Shown: in pieces, positions 1 to 9,194 of the stretch
Position numbering within the stretch: the first letter of the stretch is position 1
Layout: each line of letters starts with the position of its first letter
NCBI RefSeq assembly: GCF_009724685.1
Contig: NZ_WMEF01000011.1
Coordinates: 1-64,000, forward strand
From: Lysinibacillus cavernae
GTDB taxonomy: Bacteria > Bacillota > Bacilli > Bacillales_A > Planococcaceae
DNA: 64,000 bases
Direction: 5' to 3'
The notes under the pieces: model-generated
Told to the model about the DNA's origin: nothing
Seen by the model: the letters and a program-made list of their open reading frames with translations, nothing else
The model's database searches: none
Program-made: the position numbers and the translations under genes

Positions 1-172
1 GGCATCAATTTTGATGTCCAAAATTTTGTTTCGTTCACTAGCGAAGCTAGTTACTGAAAACTTTATTGATTACGTTTTGCTTGTTCAGTTTTCAAGGTTC
101 ATGTTTTGGTTTGTTTTAGCGTGTCACCGTGGCGACTTGTATAATACTACACCCTTATTTTTAAAAGGTCAA
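1..172 (-). promoter_or_regulatory. rRNA operon promoter and 16S leader, reading out of the window
   Basis: On the minus strand a -35 TTGACC (167-172) and a -10 TAGTAT (144-149) are separated by 17 bp. They are followed by an A-rich leader with the phrase TTGAAAACTGAACAAGC, typical of the spacer just before 16S rRNA in Bacillales, and by a small hairpin (TAGCTTCGCTA). The 16S gene itself would start beyond position 1. The leader could also be an internal rRNA spacer, but the promoter upstream of it favours the operon start. Confidence 0.65.
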
Positions 173-358
173 CACTTTTCATGAAAAAAATTTAACTTTT
201 TTCTTAACAAAGAAAAACTTCCTATATATAACCTCAAAATAATTATGGTTTAAATTTTAATATCACAAGTTAATTCAATGTTATTTTCTAACTAAAGTAT
301 AATTTTATCATATACTTCAGTAAAAAATATATTAGTTTTTAATTAGAAAAATATACAA

Positions 359-387
359 AAAAACTCGGTATAGCAACCGAGTTTTTA
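359..387 (-). terminator. Rho-independent terminator of the SLC13 permease gene
   Basis: The inverted repeat ACTCGGT/ACCGAGT lies at 364-383 and is followed on the minus strand by a run of T. It overlaps the stop codon of the permease gene. Confidence 0.8.
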
Positions 388-2238
388 AAACGGGAAAAAG
401 AATGGGATGGCTATCATCATGACAATAAACATAACTATTTGTAATGGAATCCCTATTCTTACAAAATCCATAAATTTGTAGCCACCCGCTGTCATTACCA
501 GTGCATTCGTAGGAGAAGCAATTGGTGTAGCAAATGCCATACTTGCCGCTACTGCTACTGCAATCATAAATGTTGTGGGACTAACATTCATTGCAATTGC
601 AGCACTCATTGCAATCGGTGCAAACAATACAGCAGTTGCTGTATTACTAATAAACTGACCAAAAATAACAGTCAAAATATAAACACCTACGAGTACACCA
701 TAAGGTCCGAAATCACCAAGGGCATTAATAATTCCATCAGATAAAATGGTCATGCCTCCTGTTTTTTCTAATGCTGTAGCCATTGGCAGCATTGCAGCCA
801 CAAGCACAATACTTTCAAAGTTCATATTGCTATAGGCATCTTCCATGTTTCTCAAGCAACCTGTTAAGATCATAAGCACGGCACCAAGCATTACAGAAAT
901 AACCGCAGGGAAAATTTCAAATGCCATCAATATAATCATGAACAACATAATAATACCTGCTATACCTGCTTTGCCTGTAGCAGCTGCGACACTTGCATGT
1001 TCTTTCGGCTGACCGACTACCACGACATCCTGAGTCTCTCTTGCTAACAAAAGAATTTCATCCCATGCACCCTGCACTAATATTGCATCTCCAAATTTCA
1101 ATTTATGAGAAATCATGTCTTGGAGTTGGTAACCACCTTTGCGATTAATGCCAATGATATTTAAATTATATTTTTCACGGAATCCAAGAGAACTAACAGT
1201 TTCATTGATAAAGCTCGAATTAGGTGTGAGCAATACTTCTGCAATACCGAGATGTTTCGATACTAATTCATCCGCTTCCCCTTCCACTAACCCTTGCATC
1301 TCAAGCTGATAATCCTCGACAAAACGGCGAATATCCTCTTCCTCTCCTTGAACATATAGCTCGTCCTTAGCATGGATGACACTTGTTGGGCCAGCCATTT
1401 CTTGATAGGTCATTGGTAATAAATTGATGCCCTCCTGTGATTTACGATGAATTTTCATCATACAGAGCATATACTTAGCAGGCAATTTTAATTCTGCTAA
1501 AGATGTTTCAATAATAGGTGACTCTTCAGGAACAGAGATTTTAAATAGACGATTATTTAAATCATATTGCTTAATGATTTTCTTTGGTGAAAGTTTATAG
1601 CCTTCATTTGTCTGTGTACGGTTTTGATCCTTTGGTAATAGGATATTGCGTACAAGTACTAAGTAGGTAATACCAGCAATCATGCCCACTACCCCAATAG
1701 GAGTCACTTCGAAAAAACCGAGTTTGTTATAGCCCCGATCAACCAATAACTGACTGACAATTAAATTAGTTGGTGACGCAATCAATGTCATCAGCCCTGA
1801 AAGACTTGCTACGTATGAGAGTGGCAATAGAAACTTAGAAGGACTAACCTTCATACTGATAGCTATACTTACAACTATTGGCATCATTAATGCTACTGTA
1901 CCTGTATTACTCATAAAAGCACCCACAGATCCTACAATAATGAGTAGTAGTACAAATAATTTTAACTCACTATTGCCTGACCATTTAAGTAATAATTGTC
2001 CTGCCATGCCCGCAAGACCCGTACGCAGAATTCCTGCACCCACGACAAATAACCCTGCAATCATTAAAACGACAGAGTTCGAAAAACCAGCCAATGCCTC
2101 AGCGGGCGTTAAAATATCCGTAATGACAAATGCTAGAAGTGACACAATCGCTACTAGATCGGCTCGTATTTTATTGGTCACAAATGCTAAAATTGTTGCT
2201 CCTAAAATTAGAAATGTTAATGTAAGCTGCACATCCAT
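385..2238 (-). CDS. SLC13-family permease with two RCK_C (TrkA-C) domains
   Basis: Predicted inner-membrane ion-coupled transporter of the divalent-anion:Na+ symporter superfamily (SLC13/ArsB-like). The substrate cannot be read from sequence; sulfate, dicarboxylates or other anions are possible. The 617-residue protein has about six N-terminal helices, a cytoplasmic insert at roughly residues 195-380 that looks like two TrkA-C ligand-binding domains, then a second helix bundle. Both halves carry the family signature SNTGT/SNTAT followed by ASPTN near a re-entrant loop. I chose the Met at 2238 because AGAAAGGA sits at good spacing before it; an upstream in-frame start lacks such a site. It is monocistronic, between an rRNA promoter and the NAD salvage genes. 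Confidence 0.85.
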   Translation of the reverse strand: MDVQLTLTFLILGATILAFVTNKIRADLVAIVSLLAFVITDILTPAEALAGFSNSVVLMIAGLFVVGAGILRTGLAGMAGQLLLKWSGNSELKLFVLLLIIVGSVGAFMSNTGTVALMMPIVVSIAISMKVSPSKFLLPLSYVASLSGLMTLIASPTNLIVSQLLVDRGYNKLGFFEVTPIGVVGMIAGITYLVLVRNILLPKDQNRTQTNEGYKLSPKKIIKQYDLNNRLFKISVPEESPIIETSLAELKLPAKYMLCMMKIHRKSQEGINLLPMTYQEMAGPTSVIHAKDELYVQGEEEDIRRFVEDYQLEMQGLVEGEADELVSKHLGIAEVLLTPNSSFINETVSSLGFREKYNLNIIGINRKGGYQLQDMISHKLKFGDAILVQGAWDEILLLARETQDVVVVGQPKEHASVAAATGKAGIAGIIMLFMIILMAFEIFPAVISVMLGAVLMILTGCLRNMEDAYSNMNFESIVLVAAMLPMATALEKTGGMTILSDGIINALGDFGPYGVLVGVYILTVIFGQFISNTATAVLFAPIAMSAAIAMNVSPTTFMIAVAVAASMAFATPIASPTNALVMTAGGYKFMDFVRIGIPLQIVMFIVMMIAIPFFFPF

Positions 2239-2363
2239 GAATTCCTTTCTAACATTAATCATCGTAATTATCATCAGCAAAAAAATCGTATTCCTTTGCT
2301 ATTATTATTATAGCTTATGAAAGGCTACATATGATAAAATTCACCATCTTTTCAAAATTAAAA

Positions 2364-2386
2364 AAGTGTGGCACTCGACCACACTT
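2364..2386 (-). terminator. Terminator after the NAD salvage operon
   Basis: AAGTGTGG/CCACACTT stem of 8 bp with a 7-nt loop. On the minus strand it is followed by TTTTTTAATTTT. Confidence 0.8.
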
Positions 2387-2401
2387 ATAAAAGTATATCC
2401 A

Positions 2402-3016
2402 TTATTTTTGATAAAGATGATGCTCTTTAATATAGTCGTAACACGCAGTTGGCAGGAGATATCTCGGCTCTCCATCCATCGCGAATTCTTCCCGAATATA
2501 GGTAGAGCTAATTTCCATTGCTAGCCCTTTGTCTATAAGATGAAATCTACCATCATCATTATTTCTTAAAATTGGAGAGCGACTAATCGTTGATAGCATA
2601 TCAATGCCATGTCTTGCCATCACAATAAATTTATTCTCCGCTACTAATGCGTCACCCTTTTTCCATAATCCCGCACCAATATCCACTAATAAATCTGCCC
2701 CCATGATAAAATGAACTTCATCCTCAGGGTGCTTTTCTCTAAAGTATTTCATCGTGTCATATGTGTAGATATTCCAGCCTTCTTGATCCATTTCATAGGA
2801 ATCTGCTATGAAACGATCGTCCTTGGCAATGGCTAGCTGTAGCATATTCCAGCGATGAGTATCCGCTGTTTTTATTGTTTTATCTTTCCGTTTATTCGAA
2901 CAAGGTAAAAAAATGACTTTATCTAATTTACAGCGGTGTGCGACCGTGCTTGCTGTCCATAGATGAACATTTGTAATAGGGTCAAAGGATGAACCATAAA
3001 TACCTATCCTCGCCAT
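2402..3016 (-). CDS. NadD-like nicotinate-nucleotide adenylyltransferase
   Basis: Cytoplasmic nucleotidyltransferase predicted to join AMP to nicotinate mononucleotide, making deamido-NAD. The 204-residue protein starts MARIGIYGSSFDPITNVHL, the dinucleotide-binding GxxFDPxxxxHL motif of NadD/CoaD proteins, and has the C-terminal ISSTYIRE signature (ISSTxIR). It is close to the usual NadD length. A clear AGGAGGT precedes the ATG. It is the last gene of a pncA-pncB-nadD-like set, 24 bp after pncB, so it probably serves the salvage route while the housekeeping nadD lies elsewhere (inference). An NMN-preferring activity cannot be excluded. Confidence 0.85.
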   Translation of the reverse strand: MARIGIYGSSFDPITNVHLWTASTVAHRCKLDKVIFLPCSNKRKDKTIKTADTHRWNMLQLAIAKDDRFIADSYEMDQEGWNIYTYDTMKYFREKHPEDEVHFIMGADLLVDIGAGLWKKGDALVAENKFIVMARHGIDMLSTISRSPILRNNDDGRFHLIDKGLAMEISSTYIREEFAMDGEPRYLLPTACYDYIKEHHLYQK

Positions 3017-3040
3017 CGTAACTACCTCCTGCTACTTCTT

Positions 3041-4510
3041 TTAATAGTTAGAATTCATTCCCTGCGTAACCTTCTCTTGTATTGCCTGAATGCTTGCCAT
3101 TTTATTGTCCCAGCATGCTTGACTTAAATCGACTGGATACTCTTCTGGGTTCATTGTTCTTTTGTATTCACACCATAGTAAATGTAAATTTTCTTTCACA
3201 TATGCTTGTGTTTCTTGAATTGTAGGCTCCTCATAAACAACTTTCCCATTTTCTATTATGCTTTCATGTAAATCTTTTGCTGAAAAATTCGTCACAAATT
3301 TACTAATATACGTATGAACGGGGTGGAACATTTTCAATCTTTCTTCTCGCTCTATGTTTTCTCCATCTAATGTAATATAGTCCCCTTCAGCATGACCATT
3401 CTCATTATTAATAATACGATAAACTCGTTTACGCCCTGGAGTAGTCACTTTCTCAGGATTTGCTGAAATTTTAATGGTATCTACCATTTCTCCACTTTCA
3501 TTTTCAATGGAAACTAATTTGTATACCCCACCTAGAGCTGCTTGGTCGTAGGCTGTAATCATCTTCGTCCCAATTCCCCAAGCATCAATTTGCGCACCTT
3601 GAGACTTTAAATGCATAATTGTATATTCGTCTAAATCATTTGAAGCCATAATTTTTGCTTCTGTAAATCCTGCAGCATCTAGCATTTTTCTTGCCATTTT
3701 CGAAAGATAGGCTAAATCCCCACTGTCCAAACGGATACCAATAAAATGAATCTGATCTCCTAGCTCCTTCGCTACACGGATAGCATTAGGAACGCCCGAA
3801 CGCAACGTATCATAGGTATCTACTAAGAAAACACAGTCTTTACGCGCAGTTGCATATTTTTTAAATGCAGTATATTCATCTCGATAGGTTTGAATCATAG
3901 CGTGTGCATGTGTTCCCGACACTGGAATACCGAACAACTTTCCAGCCCGCACATTACTTGTCGCAGAGAATCCACCTATATAAGCAGCACGAGTTCCCCA
4001 AATAGCGGCATCAAATTCATGTGCACGTCGAGTACCAAACTCCATCACCTCATCCTCGCCTGTCACTTGTTTAATACGTGAGGCCTTTGTTGCGATCAGC
4101 GTTTGATAGTTCACAATATTTAACAGGGGGGTTTCAATTAACTGAGCTTCTGCCAAGGGTGCTTCGATTCGTAAGATAGGCTCATTGGCAAAGACTAGCT
4201 CGCCTTCCCTCATCCCCTTAATAGTTCCTGTAAACTTAAGCTCCTGGAGGTATTGAAGAAATTCTTCTGGATACTTTCCCTCTTCACGCAAATATTGAAT
4301 ATCACTGTGAGAGAATCCAAAATTATTTATAAAATCTATAACTTTTTTTAAGCCTGCGAATACCGCATAACCATTACCAAATGGAATTTTTCTAAAATAT
4401 AGCTCAAATACAGCTTTACGTTGATGAACATCATCTTGCCAATAGGTTTGAACCATATTAATTTGATATAAATCTGTGTGTAACATGAAGCTATCATCGG
4501 CATATTTCAT
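3041..4510 (-). CDS. pncB: Nicotinate phosphoribosyltransferase
   Basis: Converts nicotinate and PRPP to nicotinate mononucleotide, the Preiss-Handler entry step. The 489-residue protein shows the N-terminal substrate loop LHTDLYQINM, the EFGTRRAHEFDAAIWGTRAA block with the catalytic His region, and the phosphate-binding segments RLDSGDLAYLS and ASNDLDEY. The ATG at 4510 has a GGAGAG site 8 bp upstream; an in-frame TTG nine codons earlier overlaps the pncA stop and has no comparable site. It follows the nicotinamidase gene that supplies its substrate and precedes the adenylyltransferase that uses its product. Confidence 0.93.
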   Translation of the reverse strand: MKYADDSFMLHTDLYQINMVQTYWQDDVHQRKAVFELYFRKIPFGNGYAVFAGLKKVIDFINNFGFSHSDIQYLREEGKYPEEFLQYLQELKFTGTIKGMREGELVFANEPILRIEAPLAEAQLIETPLLNIVNYQTLIATKASRIKQVTGEDEVMEFGTRRAHEFDAAIWGTRAAYIGGFSATSNVRAGKLFGIPVSGTHAHAMIQTYRDEYTAFKKYATARKDCVFLVDTYDTLRSGVPNAIRVAKELGDQIHFIGIRLDSGDLAYLSKMARKMLDAAGFTEAKIMASNDLDEYTIMHLKSQGAQIDAWGIGTKMITAYDQAALGGVYKLVSIENESGEMVDTIKISANPEKVTTPGRKRVYRIINNENGHAEGDYITLDGENIEREERLKMFHPVHTYISKFVTNFSAKDLHESIIENGKVVYEEPTIQETQAYVKENLHLLWCEYKRTMNPEEYPVDLSQACWDNKMASIQAIQEKVTQGMNSNY

Positions 4511-4533
4511 GTGTTTCTCTCCATTCTTTAATG

Positions 4534-5088
4534 TCAAATAATAGTGGCGCCAAGTGTGTGCTCAAAATGTCCTAATGCCCACTCATGTCCTGTTTGATTA
4601 AATGATGCGACGGCATTTTTATGAATCACGAGATCAAACCCTTTATTATAAGCATCTACCGCTGTATGAAGAACACAGATATCTGTACAAACTCCGATTA
4701 AGTGAAGTTCAGTAACTCCTCTCTCACGCAATTTCAACTCTAAATCTGTCCCCGCAAAAGCAGAGTAGCGCGTTTTATCAATGTAAACGACATGGCCCTG
4801 CTCCTTATTTGTTTCATATAACGTGTTTAAAGCTCCATATAAATGTCTACCTTTTGTATTTCGAATATTATGCGGTGGAAATAGCTTTGTTTCTGGATGA
4901 TAAACATCCCCTTGTTCATGAACATCGATTGCAAATACTGTAAACTCCCCATTCAATATAAATTCCTTTGTTAAGTCTACATTTGCTCGCTCAAGTAGTT
5001 GCCCAGGCTCTCCACAAGTTAAAGCTCCATCTGGTGCAACAAAATCAACCGTATAATCAATATTAATTAGTGCCCGCTTGTTCATCAT
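4534..5088 (-). CDS. pncA: Nicotinamidase (isochorismatase-like cysteine hydrolase)
   Basis: Hydrolyses nicotinamide to nicotinate and ammonia in the cytoplasm. The 184-residue protein keeps the PncA triad: Asp11 in ALINIDYTVDF, Lys105 in YIDKTRYSAF, and the nucleophile Cys138 in GVCTDICVLHTA. Asp55 and His57 are likely metal ligands. GGAGTGATGAA precedes two adjacent ATG codons, so the start may be 3 bp further in. The gene is headed by a copy of the 27-bp candidate NrtR operator (5111-5137) and followed closely by pncB, so it probably heads the salvage operon. Confidence 0.92.
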   Translation of the reverse strand: MMNKRALINIDYTVDFVAPDGALTCGEPGQLLERANVDLTKEFILNGEFTVFAIDVHEQGDVYHPETKLFPPHNIRNTKGRHLYGALNTLYETNKEQGHVVYIDKTRYSAFAGTDLELKLRERGVTELHLIGVCTDICVLHTAVDAYNKGFDLVIHKNAVASFNQTGHEWALGHFEHTLGATII

Positions 5089-5110
5089 TTCATCACTCCA
5101 TTTTATTAAT

Positions 5111-5137
5111 TAGTAATATTTAAATTACAAATTACTA
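5111..5137. promoter_or_regulatory. Candidate NrtR operator in front of pncA
   Basis: 27-bp imperfect palindrome with outer arms TAGTAAT and ATTACTA plus an internal AATTAC half site. It matches the site in front of nrtR at 22 of 27 positions when that one is read on the opposite strand. It lies in the 81-bp gap between nrtR and pncA, where the pncA promoter must be. Confidence 0.65.
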
Positions 5138-5169
5138 TCTTTAAAATAATCAGGAAAGACGGATCTTTC

Positions 5170-5970
5170 CTAATGATAAATGGATTCCACCATTTCAAAG
5201 TCATTAAATGTATACAGTTGTGAAGGTCTGAACGAATTTCGTTTCGTTTTCTTCGGTTTTCCTTCTTCATCCAATACTTTTTCGATAAAAGGCAATTTAG
5301 GTGCTTTTGTAAAGAATACGGAATCATTAGATACTCGAGGATCCTCTCCAACAGTCAGGAGCACCCGCTGCAATTCAGATAAGGTGAACTCTTGTGGTAA
5401 AAAGTTTTTGGCAACGGTCGTTTGTATCATATCTTTTTTAATGAAATCCAACGCATCAGTAATTATTTTTCGGTGATCGAAGGCTAGCTGAAGTGAAAAT
5501 ACATTTTCTATATCAAACAACTCTACATCATCAGCATCATCATTCGCTTGTCGTTGCTCAATGTACGCTTCAGGAACAATTGCGTAGAATGCATTTGAAA
5601 TCATCCAACCACGAGGATCTCGCTCAATTTCATCATAAACACCAAAGTGCTGAACAAGTAATCCTTCTACATTTGTTTCTTCTTTTAATTCTCTTTTAGC
5701 TGCGATATAAGCTGTTTCCTTTTGATTAGCATCTACAAATCCTCCTGGGAGCGCCCATTTCCCTCCTTCAATATTCGGATTTCCATCAGCATCCTTAGCA
5801 GCACGTTTAATTAACATAATTTTCAGCGTCATGCTTGGTGGTGCCTTTTCTTCTGTTTTTTTAGAAGTAATTGTAAAAATAGCAATATCTGCTGTATATC
5901 CATCAGGTGTTTGGTATTTTGAAGAATCATAATGTGCAAGTACTTCTTCTTCAGTACGGAATTTTGTCAT
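5170..5970 (-). CDS. nrtR: NrtR-type regulator: Nudix domain plus C-terminal winged helix
   Basis: Likely transcriptional repressor of NAD salvage, sensing ADP-ribose or a related NAD metabolite through a Nudix domain (family knowledge). Residues about 25-165 form the Nudix fold, with GGFVDANQ followed by KRELKEET; the box has seven rather than five residues between the Gly and the first Glu. Residues about 170-266 resemble the winged helix of NrtR proteins (TLSELQRVLLTVGEDPRVSN, then KRNSFRPSQLY). It is divided from pncA only by a candidate operator and has the same operator behind its own promoter, which fits autoregulation. Alternative: a plain Nudix hydrolase acting on NAD metabolites. 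Confidence 0.8.
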   Translation of the reverse strand: MTKFRTEEEVLAHYDSSKYQTPDGYTADIAIFTITSKKTEEKAPPSMTLKIMLIKRAAKDADGNPNIEGGKWALPGGFVDANQKETAYIAAKRELKEETNVEGLLVQHFGVYDEIERDPRGWMISNAFYAIVPEAYIEQRQANDDADDVELFDIENVFSLQLAFDHRKIITDALDFIKKDMIQTTVAKNFLPQEFTLSELQRVLLTVGEDPRVSNDSVFFTKAPKLPFIEKVLDEEGKPKKTKRNSFRPSQLYTFNDFEMVESIYH

Positions 5971-6001
5971 CGTATAACCCCTTCAATTGATTACAAGGTT
6001 T

Positions 6002-6028
6002 TAGTAATTTGTAATTAACGAATTACTA
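6002..6028. promoter_or_regulatory. Candidate NrtR operator in front of nrtR
   Basis: 27-bp palindromic site with TAGTAAT and ATTACTA arms, nearly identical to the one before pncA. It begins about 10 bp downstream of the -10 box, a position suited to repression of nrtR itself. Confidence 0.65.
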
Positions 6029-6037
6029 TTTATTTGT

Positions 6038-6066
6038 ATTATAATCTTCCACCCAGGTAATTGCAA
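6038..6066 (-). promoter_or_regulatory. Promoter of nrtR
   Basis: On the minus strand, -35 TTGCAA (6061-6066) and a perfect -10 TATAAT (6038-6043) with a 17-bp spacer. The operator lies immediately downstream. Confidence 0.75.
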
Positions 6067-6081
6067 CTCAATTTTAAAAAA

Positions 6082-6114
6082 GCATAAATAAAGCTTCCTC
6101 AGCCTTATTTATGC
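6082..6114 (-). terminator. Terminator of the hut operon
   Basis: GCATAAATAA stem with a 7-nt loop. On the minus strand it is followed by TTTTTT, just after hutI. Confidence 0.85.
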
Positions 6115-6121
6115 CCATTTT

Positions 6122-7399
6122 TTATTGATTATTCAGGAGAATGCCGTTTTGCACAACAACTCGCCCATTTTTAATAACAGTGTGCGTATGGTTCATGCCA
6201 TAGAAGTATTGTAGTTGTTTGTAGTTCGCAACATCTAGAATAATCACATCTGCTTTTTTATCAGCTTCAAGGGAGCCTATTTGTTCTCCTCGATTCAGTG
6301 CATATGCCGCATTAATCGTTGTTGCAGTCAATACTTCCTCTAATGTCAGCCCCATATGCATGCAAGCTAAATTCATGATAAATGGTAGACTCATTGTCGG
6401 TGATGACCCTGGATTAAAGTCTGTAGATATTGCTACAGGTACCCCTTCATCAATCATCAAACGCCCTCTCGCAAACGGTGCACGTAAAAAGAAAGCAGTT
6501 CCTGGTAGCAATACAGCAATCGTACCTGCTGCAGCCATTCTTTGAATGCCCTCATCAGAAGCAACTAGCAAATGCTCTGCCGAAATGGCTCCTACTTCCG
6601 CAGCAAGCTCCGCTCCTTTATAAGGTTCAATTTCATCAGCATGTATTTTCGGCGTTAGGCCAAGTGCTTTGCCAGCTTCTAAAATGCGTTGAGATTGCCC
6701 TGGTGTAAAGACACCTTTTTCACAAAACACATCATTAAATTCAGCCAGTTCTAGCTCTGCCACTTTTGGTAGCATAGTATGAATCACGACATCAACGAAT
6801 TCATCCTCACGTCCCTTATAGTCACGCGGTACAGCATGAGCGCCCATAAAAGTACTCACAACATCAATGTCATGTGTAGCTTGTAATTTTTTTGCTACCT
6901 CTAGCTGTTTCTTCTCCGTTTCCCAATCCAAGCCATAGCCTGATTTTGCTTCAACTGTTGTCACACCATGTTTTAAAAATCCATCTAAGTGCTGCATCGT
7001 TTTTTCATATAATTGTTCAAAGCTAGTTTCTCTTGTACGCTTTGTTGTAGCGTGAATTCCGCCACCTGCATTCATAATTTCCATGTAGGTAGAACCATTG
7101 AGTCTCATATTAAACTCTTGCTCTCGTGTTCCACCATGCACTAAATGCGTATGACAATCCACTAAACCAGGCATAACAATCTTGCCAGTAGCATCAATAA
7201 TCTCTGCTTTCTTCACTAAATCAGGGAAGTCTTCTTCCAACTGGTCAAAAGCTCCGACAGCTACTATACGATTTTCCTCAATAAGTACACTGCCATTTTC
7301 CACTATTGCTATTTCACGCATTCGCTCTTTCGTACGTGGTCCTTGAACATTACTTTTTAATGTAATCACTTCATTGGCATTCTTGATTAAAATGGTCAC
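6122..7399 (-). CDS. hutI: Imidazolonepropionase
   Basis: Third enzyme of histidine breakdown: hydrolyses 4-imidazolone-5-propionate to formiminoglutamate. The 425-residue amidohydrolase has the metal-binding [14 protein letters not shown] motif, the [19 protein letters not shown] segment and the [11 protein letters not shown] motif near the C-terminus. It starts with GTG inside GTGA, overlapping the hutU stop, which indicates translational coupling. No hutG follows; the next gene on that strand belongs to NAD salvage, after a terminator, so formiminoglutamate must be handled by a gene elsewhere. Confidence 0.96.
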   Translation of the reverse strand: MTILIKNANEVITLKSNVQGPRTKERMREIAIVENGSVLIEENRIVAVGAFDQLEEDFPDLVKKAEIIDATGKIVMPGLVDCHTHLVHGGTREQEFNMRLNGSTYMEIMNAGGGIHATTKRTRETSFEQLYEKTMQHLDGFLKHGVTTVEAKSGYGLDWETEKKQLEVAKKLQATHDIDVVSTFMGAHAVPRDYKGREDEFVDVVIHTMLPKVAELELAEFNDVFCEKGVFTPGQSQRILEAGKALGLTPKIHADEIEPYKGAELAAEVGAISAEHLLVASDEGIQRMAAAGTIAVLLPGTAFFLRAPFARGRLMIDEGVPVAISTDFNPGSSPTMSLPFIMNLACMHMGLTLEEVLTATTINAAYALNRGEQIGSLEADKKADVIILDVANYKQLQYFYGMNHTHTVIKNGRVVVQNGILLNNQ

Positions 7400-9066
7400 T
7401 TCACATCACCCTTTAACATTGGTATATGCACACCTTTGTTTTTCGCTGTATTAATCGCAATGTCGTAGCCTGCATCAGCATGGCGGGCAACACCCATCCC
7501 CGGATCGGAAATTAACACACGCGCGATTTTTTCAGCAGCAAGTTCCGTTCCATCTGCTACTAACACTTGACCTGCATGCTGTGAATATCCCATACCAACA
7601 CCACCACCATGGTGCACACTTACCCAGCTTGCACCGCTTGCTGTATTAACAAGTGCATTTAAAATTGGCCAATCTGATACTGCATCCGAACCATCTAACA
7701 TTCCTTCTGTTTCACGGTTTGGTGATGCTACTGAACCTGAATCTAAATGATCACGACCAAAAACAATCGGTGCTGATAATTCACCATTTGCAACCATTTC
7801 GTTCACTTTTAAAGCAAACCGGTGACGATCACCATAGCCTAGCCAGCAAATACGCGCAGGTAGCCCTTGCCATTTAACCATTTTTTGCGCCATGCCGATC
7901 CAATTTACAAGGCCCTCATCTTCAGAGAACATCTCTTTCGCAAGTGCATCTGTTTTATAAATATCCTCAGGGTCTCCTGAAAGTGCCGCCCAACGGAATG
8001 GACCTTTTCCTTCACAGAATAATGGTCGAATATAAGCTGGTACAAAGCCTGGGAAATCAAAGGCATTTGTCACACCCATTTCCTTGGCATATGCGCGAAT
8101 GTTATTACCATAATCAAAAACTTCCGCACCAGCTTCTTGGAACTCTAGCATTGTCCGTACATGCTCTGCCATTGTTTCTTTCGCTCTTCGCTCATATGTT
8201 TTAACATCAGATTTACGAAGCTCTAGTGCTTCTTCCAATGTCATTCCATTTGGGACATAGCCATTAATCGGGTCATGTGCAGATGTTTGATCTGTCACGA
8301 AATCTGGAATGATCCCTCGATTCAGTAGCTCTCGATTGACATTTGCACAGTTACCAACAAGGCCAATCGAAGCTGGCTCTTTTTGGTCACGTAATTTATT
8401 GACTAATGCAATGGCTTCATCCACAGTCTCCACAATGTAATCACAGTAACCTTCTTTTATTTTACGTTCAATGCGAGCACGATCCACTTCAACAACTAGT
8501 ATCACAGCGCCTGCCATTTTCCCTGCTAAAGGCTGCGCACCACTCATACCACCCATACCACCTGTAAGAATGAATTTGCCACGTAAGTCTGCAGTGCCAA
8601 ATACTTTTTTACCTGCTTCTACGAATGATAAATAAGTGCCTTGTAAAATACCTTGAGCACCAATATATATCCAGCTACCTGCAGTCATTTGACCATACAT
8701 CATTAAATCTCTGTCCTCTAATTCATAGAAGTGATCCCAATTTGCCCATGCCGGAACTAAATTTGAATTGGCAATTAACACACGAGGAGAATGCTCATGT
8801 GTACGGAATACTGCTACCGGCTTCCCAGATTGAATCAATAGCGTTTCATCATTCTCTAATTCTTTTAAAGAAGCAATAATTTGTTCATAGCTTTCCCAAT
8901 TACGAGCAGCCTTTCCAATACCACCGTATACGATCAATTCATCTGGGTTTTCTGCCACCTCAGGGTCTAAATTGTTCATTAACATACGCATTGCCGCTTC
9001 CTGTGTCCACCCTTTACATGTTAGTTCTTTTCCACGTGGTGCACGAATATCTGTTTTAATTACCAT
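7396..9066 (-). CDS. hutU: Urocanate hydratase
   Basis: Second enzyme of histidine breakdown, adding water to urocanate with NAD+ as a tightly bound electrophile. The 556-residue protein has the NAD-binding [18 protein letters not shown] stretch and the family blocks [15 protein letters not shown] and [20 protein letters not shown] start it at the ATG at 9066 because AAAGGAG lies 10 bp upstream; a GTG three codons earlier sits too close to that site. It lies between hutH and hutI in one operon. Confidence 0.96.
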   Translation of the reverse strand: MVIKTDIRAPRGKELTCKGWTQEAAMRMLMNNLDPEVAENPDELIVYGGIGKAARNWESYEQIIASLKELENDETLLIQSGKPVAVFRTHEHSPRVLIANSNLVPAWANWDHFYELEDRDLMMYGQMTAGSWIYIGAQGILQGTYLSFVEAGKKVFGTADLRGKFILTGGMGGMSGAQPLAGKMAGAVILVVEVDRARIERKIKEGYCDYIVETVDEAIALVNKLRDQKEPASIGLVGNCANVNRELLNRGIIPDFVTDQTSAHDPINGYVPNGMTLEEALELRKSDVKTYERRAKETMAEHVRTMLEFQEAGAEVFDYGNNIRAYAKEMGVTNAFDFPGFVPAYIRPLFCEGKGPFRWAALSGDPEDIYKTDALAKEMFSEDEGLVNWIGMAQKMVKWQGLPARICWLGYGDRHRFALKVNEMVANGELSAPIVFGRDHLDSGSVASPNRETEGMLDGSDAVSDWPILNALVNTASGASWVSVHHGGGVGMGYSQHAGQVLVADGTELAAEKIARVLISDPGMGVARHADAGYDIAINTAKNKGVHIPMLKGDVK

Positions 9067-9154
9067 TAAAAACACACTCCTTTAAAATAATTAAAATGCC
9101 GTTAACAAAAAACTGAATATTCAGACTTAGTTAGATGTCATTATTTTTGAAGAA

Positions 9155-9183
9155 GAGGTGACTTGGAAAACCAAGTCTACCTC
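9155..9183 (-). terminator. Hairpin between hutH and hutU
   Basis: GAGGT/ACCTC and ACTTGG/CCAAGT arms around an AAAA loop, with a poor T tail on the minus strand. It may be a weak internal terminator or an mRNA-processing stem inside the hut operon. Confidence 0.45.
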
Positions 9184-9194
9184 AGCTCTTATCG

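Noticed and set aside
6360..6708. Open frames antisense to hutI
   Set aside because: They are shadows of a highly conserved gene and have no ribosome sites.
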